Of a stretch of 64,000 nt of DNA, positions 26,069 to 37,200 are shown in pieces. This DNA is from Polaribacter marinus (GTDB taxonomy: Bacteria > Bacteroidota > Bacteroidia > Flavobacteriales > Flavobacteriaceae): assembly GCF_022662535.1 (NCBI RefSeq), contig NZ_JAKQYM010000002.1, forward strand, positions 1 through 64,000, read 5' to 3'. The translations under genes and the position numbers were made by a program. Under the pieces are notes generated by a model, which worked only from the letters and a program-made list of their open reading frames with translations, was not told the origin of the DNA and did not search any database. Every line of letters starts with the position of its first letter. Position 1 is the first letter of the stretch.

Positions 26069-27012
26069 TGCAATAAATAATTAACTCCAATTGTGCCGTA
26101 TTTATTCCCGTTGTACCTTAGTCCTTTAGATTTATTGGTGTGATAATGAAAGGCATATCCCAAGCTAAACCTATTTAGTGTAACTTGAAACCCAAGTTCT
26201 AAATGAAAAATAAGTGGAATTAATTCTTTAGTCACATCGCTATTTTTATTTAAAAAACTCCCTTGTAATGTGGCGTCATATTGAGAATATCTAAGTGTTG
26301 GTTTGATATAAATAAAGGATTCAGCTTCTCTCGTAAAGTTAGTTGTTTCGTTGTTTAAATTGTTATTGAATGCAATAGAATTTAAAATGCTTTGTAAAGG
26401 TTTAAATCCTATTCTTCCGTAAAATCCGGTAGAAATATTTGTATAAACGGTACCTATTTTTGCCGAATTAATCCAAGAAATATCAAAGTGATTAGACGCG
26501 TCTTTTGCTAAAAAAGTATTATAATCAGCATTAAAATTCAAAGCAAAAGCTCCTTTTATTTGATGTTTCCAACCTACAGCATCAACAAAACCATAAATAT
26601 TATGAATGATACTTTGTAATTCCTTTGCAAAAGAATTTGGACCTATAAGACCAACTTGTAATGTTGTATTAAATGCTTTATAATTTTTATAAACTCTATT
26701 TATACCAAAACTAGCATACAAGTAACCTGCAAAAGGTCTATCGTGCTGTTCAATGCTTGTAACAACAGATTTGTAAGGAGAATACATTTCTTGACCAATT
26801 TGCCATTCTAAAATTCTCTTTTCTTGATTTTCTTTTTTTACTTTTGAAAGATATCTGTATTTTAAGAAAACGCCACTAGTATAATATCTATCCTTAGTTT
26901 TAGAAACATACAAATCATTATCGGTAATAAGGCTAATTTCTTTTGAGAATTTTTCTTGAGAAAAAGAATAAAGAGATATCAAAAAAAAATAAAAGAATAG
27001 ACGATATTTCAT
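26065..27012 (-). CDS. LpxR-like lipid A deacylase (DUF2219), outer-membrane barrel
   Basis: The 315-residue protein has a signal peptide (MKYRLFFYFFLISLYSFSQ) and the LpxR pattern: ITDNDLYVSKTKDRYYTSG near residue 28, GQEMYSP near 72 and HDRPFAGYLYASF near 88. The family removes the 3'-acyloxyacyl chain from lipid A at the outer membrane. The remainder alternates as expected for a 12-strand barrel and ends in an aromatic strand. Together with the acyltransferase at 8636-9526 it could tune lipid A acylation, though the two are not linked as an operon. Confidence 0.88.
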   Translation of the reverse strand: MKYRLFFYFFLISLYSFSQEKFSKEISLITDNDLYVSKTKDRYYTSGVFLKYRYLSKVKKENQEKRILEWQIGQEMYSPYKSVVTSIEQHDRPFAGYLYASFGINRVYKNYKAFNTTLQVGLIGPNSFAKELQSIIHNIYGFVDAVGWKHQIKGAFALNFNADYNTFLAKDASNHFDISWINSAKIGTVYTNISTGFYGRIGFKPLQSILNSIAFNNNLNNETTNFTREAESFIYIKPTLRYSQYDATLQGSFLNKNSDVTKELIPLIFHLELGFQVTLNRFSLGYAFHYHTNKSKGLRYNGNKYGTIGVNYLLH

Positions 27013-27018
27013 AGTCTA

Positions 27019-27026
27019 CAAATATA
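27019..27026 (-). promoter_or_regulatory. Putative -7 element of the LpxR-like gene
   Basis: The minus strand reads TATATTTG, ending 6 bases before the ATG, so any leader would be at most a few bases. No TTG box was found. Confidence 0.4.
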
Positions 27027-27104
27027 AATAACTTATTTAAAATAATCTTTTTTTAAGGAATTAATGAAAAAAAGTATTTATTTTAGAGCAGTAAATAAAA
27101 CTAC

Positions 27105-27965
27105 ATGAATCTAGACAACAGACTCACATCCGAAGATTTTGAAAAAGCAAAAAATAATGAGGATTTATTAAAATTGATTAAAGAAAAAGATGTTTTTTAT
27201 CAAAAAGTAAAAGACACTCATTTATATGATAAAGAATTAAGATTATTACAGATAGAGCTTGTTAAGCTTCAACATTGGATTTCTAAAAATAATAAAAGAG
27301 TAGCCGTTATTTTTGAAGGAAGGGATGCCGCAGGAAAAGGGGGGAATATTCGTAGGTTTATGGAGCATTTAAACCCTCGTTCTAGCAGGTTAGTTGCTCT
27401 AAATAAACCTACTGAAGTAGAAAAAGGACAGTGGTATTTTCAAAGATATATTAAAGAACTTCCAAATCCAGGAGAAATTGTTTTTTTTGATAGAAGTTGG
27501 TATAATAGAGCGGTAGTTGAGCCTGTAATGGGGTTTTGTTCAGAAAATCAATATAAAGATTTTTTAGTGCAGGTACCAGAATTTGAGCATATGATGTACG
27601 AAGATGGCGTTATTATTATAAAATTTTGGCTGTCTATTACAAAAGACGAGCAAATAAAACGTTTTGAAGATAGAAAAGAAAACCCATTAAAAAGATGGAA
27701 GTTTAGTCCAGTAGATCAAAGAGGACAAGAGCTTTGGGATAAATATACGTATTACAAAGATGAAATGTTTAGTAAAACACACACAACATATAGTCCTTGG
27801 ATAATTATAAAAACAAATGATAAAAAAGTAGCTAGGTTAGAAGCGATGCGACATGTTTTATCTCATTTTGGTTATGATGGAAAGTCAGATGCATCTATCA
27901 CTTTAAGTCCAGATCCAAATGTGGTTATGCGTTATTATAGATCAAATATTCATCAAATAGATTAA
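27105..27965 (+). CDS. Polyphosphate kinase 2 family protein (first of a tandem pair)
   Basis: PPK2 enzymes move phosphate between polyphosphate and nucleotides. The 286-residue protein has Walker A GRDAAGKGG at 72-80, the QWYFQRYIKELP block near 109, Walker B FFDRSWYNRAVVEPV at 128-142 and a basic lid with ENPLKRWKFSPVD near 200. The length fits a single-domain PPK2. Class (ADP, AMP or both) cannot be fixed by eye. The second PPK2 gene begins 1 base after its stop. Confidence 0.93.
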   Translation: MNLDNRLTSEDFEKAKNNEDLLKLIKEKDVFYQKVKDTHLYDKELRLLQIELVKLQHWISKNNKRVAVIFEGRDAAGKGGNIRRFMEHLNPRSSRLVALNKPTEVEKGQWYFQRYIKELPNPGEIVFFDRSWYNRAVVEPVMGFCSENQYKDFLVQVPEFEHMMYEDGVIIIKFWLSITKDEQIKRFEDRKENPLKRWKFSPVDQRGQELWDKYTYYKDEMFSKTHTTYSPWIIIKTNDKKVARLEAMRHVLSHFGYDGKSDASITLSPDPNVVMRYYRSNIHQID

Positions 27966-27966
27966 T

Positions 27967-28752
27967 ATGATTAAGAAATTATCTGAATTAGAATTAAAAA
28001 AACTCAATTCCAAAAAAGGACTATTAGCTTTATTGTCTAAAGAACCTTTAAATGCGGATAGAGCAATAAGATATGTAGACTATCAAAGAAAGTTAAAAAA
28101 GTTACAAGTAGAATTGATTCGAATGCAAACTTGGGCAATCAATAATAACGAGCGAGTTATTGTTGTATTTCAAGGAAGAGATGCTGCAGGAAAAGGCGGT
28201 GCTATTAGAAGGATAACAGAAAGGATTAATCCGCGTCATATGCGTATTGTTGCTTTGCCAAAACCAACAGAAGACGAGCAATCTCAATGGTATTTTCAAA
28301 GATACGTTGAACAGTTTCCGAAAGCAGGAGAAATGGTTTTTTTTGATAGAAGTTGGTACAATAGGGCAGTGGTAGAACCTGTAAATGGTTTTTGTACACC
28401 AAAAGAGTACGAAATATTTATGAATCAGGTAAATGATTTTGAACGAATGATTTTAGAATCTGGAATTCATTTGGTTAAAATTTATATGTCTATTTCTAAA
28501 AAAGAACAGGCGAAACGTTTTGCTGATATTAAAGGAGACCCATTAAAACAATGGAAAATGACTAAAGTAGATGAGAGAGCACAAGAACTTTGGGATCAAT
28601 ATACAGAGTACAAAAATGCAATGTTTAAAAAAACAAATACAGATATTTCTCCTTGGAAAATTATACAAGCAAATAGAAAAACAGAGGCTCGGGTAAATGT
28701 GATAAATCACATTTTAAATAGTATCCCTTATGATAAAAATTTAGAGATTTAG
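27967..28752 (+). CDS. Polyphosphate kinase 2 family protein (second of a tandem pair)
   Basis: The 261-residue paralogue of the preceding gene has Walker A GRDAAGKGG at 70-78 and Walker B FFDRSWYNRAVVEPV. The lid differs (KGDPLKQWKMTKVDERAQ). The N-terminal region is shorter and diverged, so the pair is an old duplication, not a recent one. The two lid sequences may give different nucleotide preferences. Its stop overlaps that of the convergent phosphatase-like gene by 4 bases. Confidence 0.93.
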   Translation: MIKKLSELELKKLNSKKGLLALLSKEPLNADRAIRYVDYQRKLKKLQVELIRMQTWAINNNERVIVVFQGRDAAGKGGAIRRITERINPRHMRIVALPKPTEDEQSQWYFQRYVEQFPKAGEMVFFDRSWYNRAVVEPVNGFCTPKEYEIFMNQVNDFERMILESGIHLVKIYMSISKKEQAKRFADIKGDPLKQWKMTKVDERAQELWDQYTEYKNAMFKKTNTDISPWKIIQANRKTEARVNVINHILNSIPYDKNLEI

Positions 28753-29381
28753 GAAATTAATTTACTAATCTCAGAAAAAATAAAAAACATTTCAGCAGCA
28801 ACTTTTTTATTTATTTTTAGATAAATAGTTTCTTGTAAGTTTGTGCTGTCAGAATCTTTTGGGTCTACATAAGGTAAATGAAATCGATATGTGGCTTTTG
28901 GTACGAAAGGACAATTTTTATCGGCATCATTACAAGTAGTTATAGCGATATAAGATTCTGGGTTTTCTAAACAATCAAATCTTTTAGAATAGCCTAAAAT
29001 GCTTTTATTAGTTCCATTAAATGAAATTAAATATTTAGGGTTTTGATGAGAAAAATCTACGAGCTGAAATGTAAAGCCTACTTTTTGTAATGTTTTTATA
29101 GTATTTCTATGAAAAGAAGTTATTTCTGTACCGCCTGAATATGCTTTGATATTTAAACCAAAAAAATTAGCCGCAAAAAAACTCCAAACTTGCCCTAGTT
29201 GACTTCTTCTGGAATTATGTGTACATATAAAATTTAGATGTACTGTTTTGTTTTTGGCATATTCTTTTGCAACTCCTTCAGCAATTCCTAGCAGTAAGTT
29301 TTTCCTGTCTTCATGAATTGTTACTTTTTTTATAGCATCCTTAAAAAAGTTTTCTGTAGAAACGGTAATAGTACTCTTCAT
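28749..29381 (-). CDS. LMW protein-tyrosine phosphatase / arsenate reductase-like protein
   Basis: The 210-residue protein carries the P-loop CTHNSRRSQLGQ (Cys53 to Arg59, CX5R), close to the CxxNSxRSQ form of thioredoxin-linked arsenate reductases. It is longer than typical members (about 140), with an extra N-terminal helix. Inserted cysteines (FDCLENPES, TTCNDADKNCPF) lie in the region where ArsC carries its resolving cysteines, and a likely general acid is in PYVDPKD near 170. No arsenic operon surrounds it, so phosphatase or reductase is open. Confidence 0.82.
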   Translation of the reverse strand: MKSTITVSTENFFKDAIKKVTIHEDRKNLLLGIAEGVAKEYAKNKTVHLNFICTHNSRRSQLGQVWSFFAANFFGLNIKAYSGGTEITSFHRNTIKTLQKVGFTFQLVDFSHQNPKYLISFNGTNKSILGYSKRFDCLENPESYIAITTCNDADKNCPFVPKATYRFHLPYVDPKDSDSTNLQETIYLKINKKVAAEMFFIFSEISKLIS

Positions 29382-29386
29382 GTTCT

Positions 29387-29394
29387 TATTTTTG
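29387..29394 (+). promoter_or_regulatory. Putative -7 element of the Smr-domain gene
   Basis: TATTTTTG matches TAnnTTTG, 50 bases before the ATG at 29445. Confidence 0.35.
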
Positions 29395-29444
29395 CATTAA
29401 ATATAAACTTTAAGTAAGTTTTTTAAATTAAAATAAAGTTAAGG

Positions 29445-29993
29445 ATGTGTTTAGAAATTGGGAATAGAGTAGCTGTTTTAGATGATGTTTTAAAAGGAAA
29501 AGTAGTTTCTGTTAATGGAAATGATATTTCTATTGAAACGGAAGATGGTATGATTTTTAATTTTAACAAATCTGAATTGGTGAAAATTGATGTTGAACAA
29601 CATGAGTTAACTAAATTTTCTGATATAAACAATCCGCTTTTTAGTGAAAAAATATCTCAAAATTCACCTAAAAAAAGTTTGTTTAAAAAAATTAAAAAGG
29701 AAGTTGTTTTAGAAGTTGATTTACATATCCAAAAGTTGACTAAATCTATAAGAAATTTAGATAATTTTGACATGCTAAATATTCAACTAGATACTGCAAA
29801 ACAAAAAGTTGAGTTTGCTATAAATAAAAGAATTTCTAAGATAGTTTTTATTCATGGAGTAGGAGAAGGGGTTTTAAAATCAGAATTACACTATTTACTA
29901 AATAAATATCCTGTAAAATACTATGACGCCTCATATAAAAAATATGGTTTAGGAGCTACAGAAGTTTATATATACCAAAATCTTGTAGAATAA
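29445..29993 (+). CDS. Smr-domain protein
   Basis: The 182-residue protein has an N-terminal small beta-barrel region (GNRVAVLDDVLKGKVVSV, about 6-50) followed by a C-terminal Smr domain (about 86-182). The Smr marks are LEVDLHIQKL near 87 and FIHGVGEGVLKSEL near 140. Smr domains are found in MutS2 and in stand-alone nucleases and RNA-binding proteins. Without the MutS part this looks like the stand-alone DUF2027/Smr type of Bacteroidetes. The cysteine desulfurase gene follows 20 bases later, with its own -7 element. Confidence 0.88.
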   Translation: MCLEIGNRVAVLDDVLKGKVVSVNGNDISIETEDGMIFNFNKSELVKIDVEQHELTKFSDINNPLFSEKISQNSPKKSLFKKIKKEVVLEVDLHIQKLTKSIRNLDNFDMLNIQLDTAKQKVEFAINKRISKIVFIHGVGEGVLKSELHYLLNKYPVKYYDASYKKYGLGATEVYIYQNLVE

Positions 29994-30001
29994 ATTAAAC
30001 G

Positions 30002-30009
30002 TATTTTTG
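30002..30009 (+). promoter_or_regulatory. Putative -7 element of the cysteine desulfurase gene
   Basis: TATTTTTG matches TAnnTTTG and ends 4 bases before the ATG at 30014, again predicting a leaderless start. A TTG lies 16 bases upstream, slightly closer than usual. Confidence 0.4.
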
Positions 30010-30013
30010 TACT

Positions 30014-31147
30014 ATGAATCCTATTTATTTAGACAACGCAGCAACAACAAAAATTGATGATCAAGTGATAGAAACCATGTATTCTTCTATGAAAGAGAAT
30101 TATGGAAACCCTTCATCCACACATCAATTTGGAAGAAAAGCAAAATCTGCTGTAGAAACAGCTAGAATAAATATAGCTAAACAATTTAATGTTTCTGCAA
30201 GCGAAATTATTTTTACTGCTGGTGGTACAGAAGCAGATAATTTAATATTGCATAATGCAGTATTAAACCTCGAAGTTCAAAGAATTATTACTTCTAGAAT
30301 AGAACATCATGCTGTCTTACATACTTGTAAATATTTAGAAAAAACATATGATATACGTGTAGATTATGTAAATGTTGATGAATTTGGAGTTGTAGATCTT
30401 ATTCACTTAGAAGAGTTGTTATCAGATTATGATGATAAGACTTTAGTTAGTTTAATGTTTATCAATAATGAAATAGGTACTATTTTACCAGTAAAACAGA
30501 TTTGTGATATTTGTAAGAAGTATGATACCTTATTCCATTCGGATACTGTACAAGCAATTGGTCATTACAAAATAGATTTACAAAATACCCCCATAGATTT
30601 TATGGTGGCTAGTGCTCATAAATTCCATGGACCAAAAGGTGTAGGTTTTGCATTTTTTAAAAAAGGATTTGGAATTAAACCAATGTTGCATGGTGGCGAT
30701 CAGGAAAGAGGAGCAAGGTCTAGTACAGAAAATGTACATGCTATTTTAGGAATGGAAAAAGCTTTAGATATTGCAATTTCTAATTTAGAAAAGGATCAAA
30801 AACATATAAAAAATTTAAAAAGTTACTTTATTTCTGAATTAAAAAAAATATCGGAAAATATAAAATTTAATGGACTTTCTTCTGATTTAGAGAATAGTAC
30901 TTATACTATTTTGAATGTACAATTTCCCGTTTTAAATGAGATGCTTTTATTTAGTCTAGATTTAGCTGGGATTTCAGTTTCTGGTGGTTCTGCTTGCCAA
31001 AGTGGGAGTAATAAAGGTTCTCATGTTTTATCGGAAATACTTTCTGGAGATGATGAAAAAAAAGCTTCTGTACGTTTTTCTTTTTCTAAATTTACTACAA
31101 AAGAAGAATTAGATTTGGCTATAAAAGTCTTGAGAAATAATATCTAA
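30014..31147 (+). CDS. Cysteine desulfurase, NifS/IscS type
   Basis: PLP enzyme that releases sulfur from cysteine for Fe-S clusters and tRNA thiolation. The 377-residue protein starts MNPIYLDNAATTKID. It has GNPSSTHQFGRKA, the GGTEADNL PLP-phosphate loop, the Schiff-base lysine in SAHKFHGPKG (about 203) and the active-site cysteine in SGGSACQSGS (about 328). The short loop around the cysteine fits the group that hands sulfur to partners by a mobile loop. No iscU or suf genes are adjacent. A perfect bidirectional terminator follows. Confidence 0.94.
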   Translation: MNPIYLDNAATTKIDDQVIETMYSSMKENYGNPSSTHQFGRKAKSAVETARINIAKQFNVSASEIIFTAGGTEADNLILHNAVLNLEVQRIITSRIEHHAVLHTCKYLEKTYDIRVDYVNVDEFGVVDLIHLEELLSDYDDKTLVSLMFINNEIGTILPVKQICDICKKYDTLFHSDTVQAIGHYKIDLQNTPIDFMVASAHKFHGPKGVGFAFFKKGFGIKPMLHGGDQERGARSSTENVHAILGMEKALDIAISNLEKDQKHIKNLKSYFISELKKISENIKFNGLSSDLENSTYTILNVQFPVLNEMLLFSLDLAGISVSGGSACQSGSNKGSHVLSEILSGDDEKKASVRFSFSKFTTKEELDLAIKVLRNNI

Positions 31148-31162
31148 AAATATTTTAATAAA

Positions 31163-31198
31163 AAAAAAGAGCCATCAAAATTTTGATGGCTCTTTTTT
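31163..31198. terminator. Perfect palindromic bidirectional terminator
   Basis: A roughly 32-36 base perfect palindrome centred at 31180/31181 (AGAGCCATCAAAA and its complement) is flanked by A and T tracts. It ends both the plus-strand desulfurase gene and the minus-strand giant gene. Confidence 0.93.
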
Positions 31199-31213
31199 AT
31201 TGGAAAGTTAAAA

Positions 31214-34200
31214 CTATTCAATTAAAACTTTCTTAATCATTTTACCTTTATCACTGTTTATTCTAACAATGTAGATTCCTGTAGGAAGGTGGTTTTTTAT
31301 CTTTAACTCGTATGAATTCTTTTGTTCTTTAATATTCCAAAGACTTACTTTCTTTCCAAGAATGTTATACAATTGAACATTTTTGATAGTTACTTCTTCG
31401 TTTTTATAAATTACAATTAAGTCATTATCATTATCTGCATAAATATTTAAATATTTAAGTAAAACGTTATCCTCTATATTAAGAGCAGAACTTTCTTTAA
31501 AGGCTAGAACAAATCTATCTGTATACACTCCAGAATCTAAAGTTAATGTTGCTTTACCTTGCGTAATTTCATATGAATTTCCTGTTAATTTATCAGTAAT
31601 ATATACATAATCACTTACATTTTTCATTTCATCTACCATTAAAGTAACGTCACCAGAATATCCCATTATAATTTCTAAAGGAACTTCTAAATCATCTGAG
31701 ATATTTTGTACTCCAGCAATTACATATTTTTTATCATCGGTTGGGAATTTCCAATATACGTCTGTAGAACCAATATCATAAATTTCAGAATCGTAACCCT
31801 TGTCATAATTAAATGAAGTGTAATCACTAAAAGAAATACCAATTTGTCTATGATATTTCTCACCATTTTCATCACCATTATAGTCCATTCCAATTTTAAT
31901 AACGGGTAGGTCAAAAATACTATTGTTTTGAACAGCAGAACTTGTTTCAGATCTAAAAAAGACAGATTGATTTCCTTCTCTTATAAATTCTCTTTGACTA
32001 TTGTTAAATTCAATTTTTCCACCAACTATCGGATCTCCTTGTACAAAAAATCCTTGACCAACAGGAATATATTCTTTAGGTTCTGTATAAGTATAACTTG
32101 TATTACCAATATTAGGTGCACAAATTAAATCTCCATCATCTTTTAATTTTAGATAATCAATTAGAATTTCGTCTGTATCTAAAGATTCAAAGCTAATGTC
32201 AGTTCCAGCCTCTACACACATTTTAATTTTAAAAATTTCAAAACCAGTTGTTAGAGGTAAATCAACTTCAGTTCTTGTTTGTGAATTTACTTTAATTTTA
32301 ATTCTTTTATCAATAGCCGATTTATATCTAATTCTTAAGGTATCTACTCCATAAGTAATGTCCTCAAATTTTATTGATTGACTTGCATCATCTAGTTTTA
32401 CGACATCTACATTAGTACTACCTTCAGAAACAGTTGTTGTAGTACCACCAGTAATGATTGCCGTTTCTGCTTGTATGTTAACGTCTACAGCGCCAGTGGC
32501 AGCTGCTTTTGCACTAACTCCAGTTGCAATCCCTCTGGTAGCATACCCACCAATGTATCCGTTGTAATTGTGACCACCTATAACATTAGCTTCTCCAACA
32601 TGCTCCCAAAAATATAAAGTACCAGTTGTAAAGTCAATATTGTCCTCAATAAATTTTTTAACACTTAATGCAGAAGGGTAAGGGTTTCCGATTAAATATG
32701 ACTCATCTGGGCCAATATCATTTACGGTATTAAACTCTCCATCGTTAGGAGAACCTAAGAAAGCATAGTTTTGAGGTCTTCCTGGTCCTTTGAAGATGAA
32801 ACCGTCACCACGGTTTATAGCCCCATCTTTATATTTATGTAGCCAATTAGATCTTCCATTGCTACTTGGTGCATACGTGTAAATCCAATAATCTGCTAAT
32901 GTTATACCAGTATTATTATAATATCCATCATAGCCATTAATAAATGTAATATCTCTAGCAAAAGACCCAACCCCTATAGCTCCCCAATAACTAACTACTG
33001 AATTTGTACCATCTTTTAACACATTTTCTATGGTATACGTTGTTTGTCCAATAGTATTTACAGGAGAACCCATATAGTTGTATCTATATTTACTTGGTAC
33101 TGTAGAATTTTGTTCTATAACCAAACGACCCGAACCACTAACTTTACTTGAATTAGTATGTGTCTGTATAAATTGTGAAGTACCTGCCACAATAATGTCT
33201 CCATCTAAAATAACTTCATTGGTTACTATTAGAGGTTCATTTGTAATTCTTATTAATTTCCCTGAGTTTACTTTTAATTTTCTAGCACTTAAGCTTACGT
33301 TTGGATCTACTAAATTTTGATCAATTACCACATAACGAGATCTATCAGGATATCCATTTAGCCAAGTACTACTTCTTCTAGTTGTAAGGTTTACTCTATG
33401 CAAACCTAATAATGTATTAGAATCTGCATTAGCACCTGTAATTTCAGAAATTAAAGGATCGTGAGGATGTCTTTCAGGACCACCATCTCCTTTAAGTTTA
33501 TAAGGATCTAAAGCATCATCTACAAATACCACCCAGTCACTCTCTGTATAAGTTGGATTTGGTAATAATGTTTCATCTATTCTTACATAAGATGTTTTAT
33601 CTGCAAAAGCTTCAATAATATCGTATTTGTTTGCCCAAGAATTATCATCATTATCTGGTGATAATGTAATGATATCATCTGCTCCTTCAAAGTCTGTTAA
33701 AGCATCGTTTTCTTCAACATCTATAGCTACTCCTATCGATATGTTGTTATTAGAGTTTTTAATTAATACAGATTCACCTGCTGCTAAAGCAGAAGTAATC
33801 GTATATGCAACAGTTGGAATTGTATTTGGAGCAGCATCTAAATCGGTACTACTTTTGTCTTTATACAATTGAATTTGAATGCTATTGGCAGCAATACTAT
33901 TTGTGTTGCTAATGTTTGTGATTTCGATCCATCTTTCATCTCCAAACTGATATACTTGTGTAATCATAGGAGTTCCGTCTGTGGTTGTATCTCTATAATC
34001 TACATCACCAATAGTAAGTACATCTCCATCAGAATCTGTAAAGTTGTCTGTTTGTGTATTATCATACTCACCATTAATATCTGTATATCCTTGGTCTGTA
34101 TCACCACTTTCTATATCATCAACTAAACCATTACTCCCAACAGTCCCAGTAACCATTCCTGCTAATTTTGCTAGATTACTACCAGATTCAATTATATCAG

Positions 34201-37200
34201 ATATGCCATCTCCATCTGAGTCTAAATCTAAATAATCTGGTATCGAATCGTCTCCAGAATTGGTGTTTGCAGGGATAAGACCTATTGAACCAGTACCATC
34301 TGCATTGCCATTTGGTGTTGTGTCATAAGCATCATCTAAACCATCATTGTCTGCATCATTTCCAGAAGGTTCTATATAGCCTCTTGTAGATTGTGCTTCT
34401 ATATTATCTGGAATCCCATCATTATCTGAGTCTAGGTCTAAATGATTTGGAATCCCATCGTTATCATTGTCAAAATTACAATCAGAAGATGTTGATAAAA
34501 TAGAAAATGGAATATTTTGTTGATATAAAGTAGAACTTGAGTATTGTACTTTTAATGAATGTGCTCCTATGTTTTCGAAGAATAATACTTTAATTTCGTG
34601 TAAACCAGCATTTAGTGCCGAGGTACCTGTTATATAAGCCCCTGCACCGTGTAATCCATCGTTATTTACAACTTCGATACCATCGATATATAGTTTAGAA
34701 CCATCATCTGAATTTAAATAAAAGGTATAAGTGTCTGCCGTAGCTATATTGATATAGCCAGAATATCTAATACTATATGTCACATTATCTGCTGGTGTAA
34801 CAATATTTTGAACGTCTGTTACTTCAAAGTTATCTATAGTACCAGTACCAGCGGCCCCTGTTGTGGGTATATTGTCTACAGAATTTCCGCTAGGTGTACC
34901 ATCATAAAACTCATAATTCAGTTTTCCATAACAATTAGGGAGTTCTTCTGTATCTAAAATACCATCATTATCATCATCTATATCTGTAGCATCTGGGATA
35001 CCATCATTGTCATTGTCTGTAAAAATAAAATGGTCATTTCTCCAATCGACTTCTGTTCCACCCCCATTGTTTGGGAATTCTCCAAAAGGAGTGTTATCGA
35101 AACTACCGTTTACATCTGTGTAATTATCTCCGTTATCGTAATTATTATCTAAACCATTTACACCAGAAGTACCACTTAAAGATAAGTTTGCTTCCTCTCT
35201 ATCTAAAGCACCATCGTTATCAGAGTCTGTATCTAAATAATCTTTGTTGTCTATTCCGTCTGTATTTACGGGTGTTAAACCACTTGTATAATTGGTATAT
35301 ACTCCGTTGCCATTTATAGTACCGCTTGGAGCAACATAACCAGAGGTGCTTTGTGCTTCTATATTGTCTGGGATTCCATCACCGTCTGAATCTAAATCTA
35401 AGTAGTTGGGTAGTCCGTCTCCATCGGTATCTAAAAACTCATCAGCACATGGGCCTGGGAATTCTTGCACTTCTACGTAGTCGATATATAGAGAGCCTGC
35501 TATACTTACACCATTACGTTCCATCGTAATTCTTATATACTTGGCTACATTATTTAAAGTATAGGTACTTATTTCTTCTGAACTACTTTTTGTAATAGTT
35601 TTTGAATTGGTAAAAGTAGAACCATCTAATGACTGTTCAACGATTAAATCTATTGAAGAAAATAACCCAAGATTTGTTACATAAGATTCAATATTAATAT
35701 TAGTTCCTGAAGGAACATTGTAAGAAGAGTTTAATTCTAAAATTAAATAATCACTTTCATTATTTAAAGAAGCTCTTTCGTTGTTCGACGAATAAATATT
35801 ACCGCTGTCACTTATACTATTTTGTGATGCTATTGCACTTACCGGAGCCGCAGGAATTGTTATACAACCTTTTTCAGTAAAATCTAAAATACCGTCGTTA
35901 TCGTTGTCTAAATCCGTTATATTTGGTACGCCATCATTATCGGTGTCTAAAGCATTACAAGTATTTACAGCATTATTTATATAATTTGAATGAGGAGCAC
36001 TATAAGCAGCACTTATAACTTTTCCATCATTATCTACGGTAGGAGTACCCGTACCATAAAAACCGTTTTGATCTACATCTGCATTGGCTATTGAACCAGA
36101 ATAGGCTTCGTTTGCATCACTACAACCATCATTATCACTGTCTGAATCTAAATAATCTGGTGTACCATCTGCATCTGTATCTCTACAAATGATTCCTTTA
36201 ACTGTTATAGAGGTTGTTATTAGTTCAGCTAAAATATTACGACCTCCACCACTTACATTTATATCATCTACAATTAAGAAAAATGAAGGGGTTGGGGTAT
36301 CTGGGGTAAAAGTTGCTCCATAACCAAATTGTATGGTATCATCACTATTATTATAAATAACTTCGGAAACTGCCCCTTGTGCTACAAAGTTAGTAAAATC
36401 GAAACTATCTAATTCTGCTTGTGTTGTTGTATTATTTCCTGGAATTAGTGTAGCTCCTGCAGGATTGGTTGTGATTTGTGCAGACCCTAAGGTATTTGTA
36501 CCAGAAGTTAAATTAGACCATTTTCCTGGGATATTCATTGCAATAGCATCTAAAGCAGTAGAATTGTCCATATTCCCAATTTCACCAAAATTAATAGAAA
36601 TTACTTTAAAAGGAATTCCTGTAGCAGAGAATGCAGAAATTTTTAGTTTTGGTTGGTCATTAACGTCACTTGATCCTATTTCAAAAGCAATATTTCCAGT
36701 AGTGGTGTTGGTTATTATGGTTCCATCAAAAGGGCCGTTATTTGTAATTTCATTATTGCTTCCTGCCTTACCTGCAGCTTCTAAAATAACTTGGTTTCCG
36801 TTTGCATCTTCGTAGACTAATTTTCCACCAGCATTTATATCTCCGGCAACACTTAAAGCGGAATTTAATGTAAAACCATTTGATGTAGTAGTAACACAAC
36901 CTTCATCAGAATTTAAAATACCGTCGTTGTCTGCATCTAAATCATCACTATCAGTAACACCATCGTTGTCAGCATCTGTAGGAAAGTTTGTAATGTTTAA
37001 AGTAGCAGAATTAAAAGCACCCGTATCTCCACCGGCTTGATCTGCAATATTTAAAGTCCAGATTCCTACTGGATTTTCACCATTAAAAGCACTTAAGGCT
37101 TCTTCTGGAATTCTTATCACATTAGCATTATGATTATCAACATCATCTGTGATGCTAATTGATGCATTGTCATCAAATAAAACATTTAGATTATCTAAAC

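Noticed and set aside
33800..36960. Regularly recurring short DNA segments (ATCATCATTATC-like) that could suggest a repeat array
   Set aside because: They are codons of the thrombospondin-3 repeats (DNDG) of the giant protein. There is no constant repeat with unique spacers, so not CRISPR.
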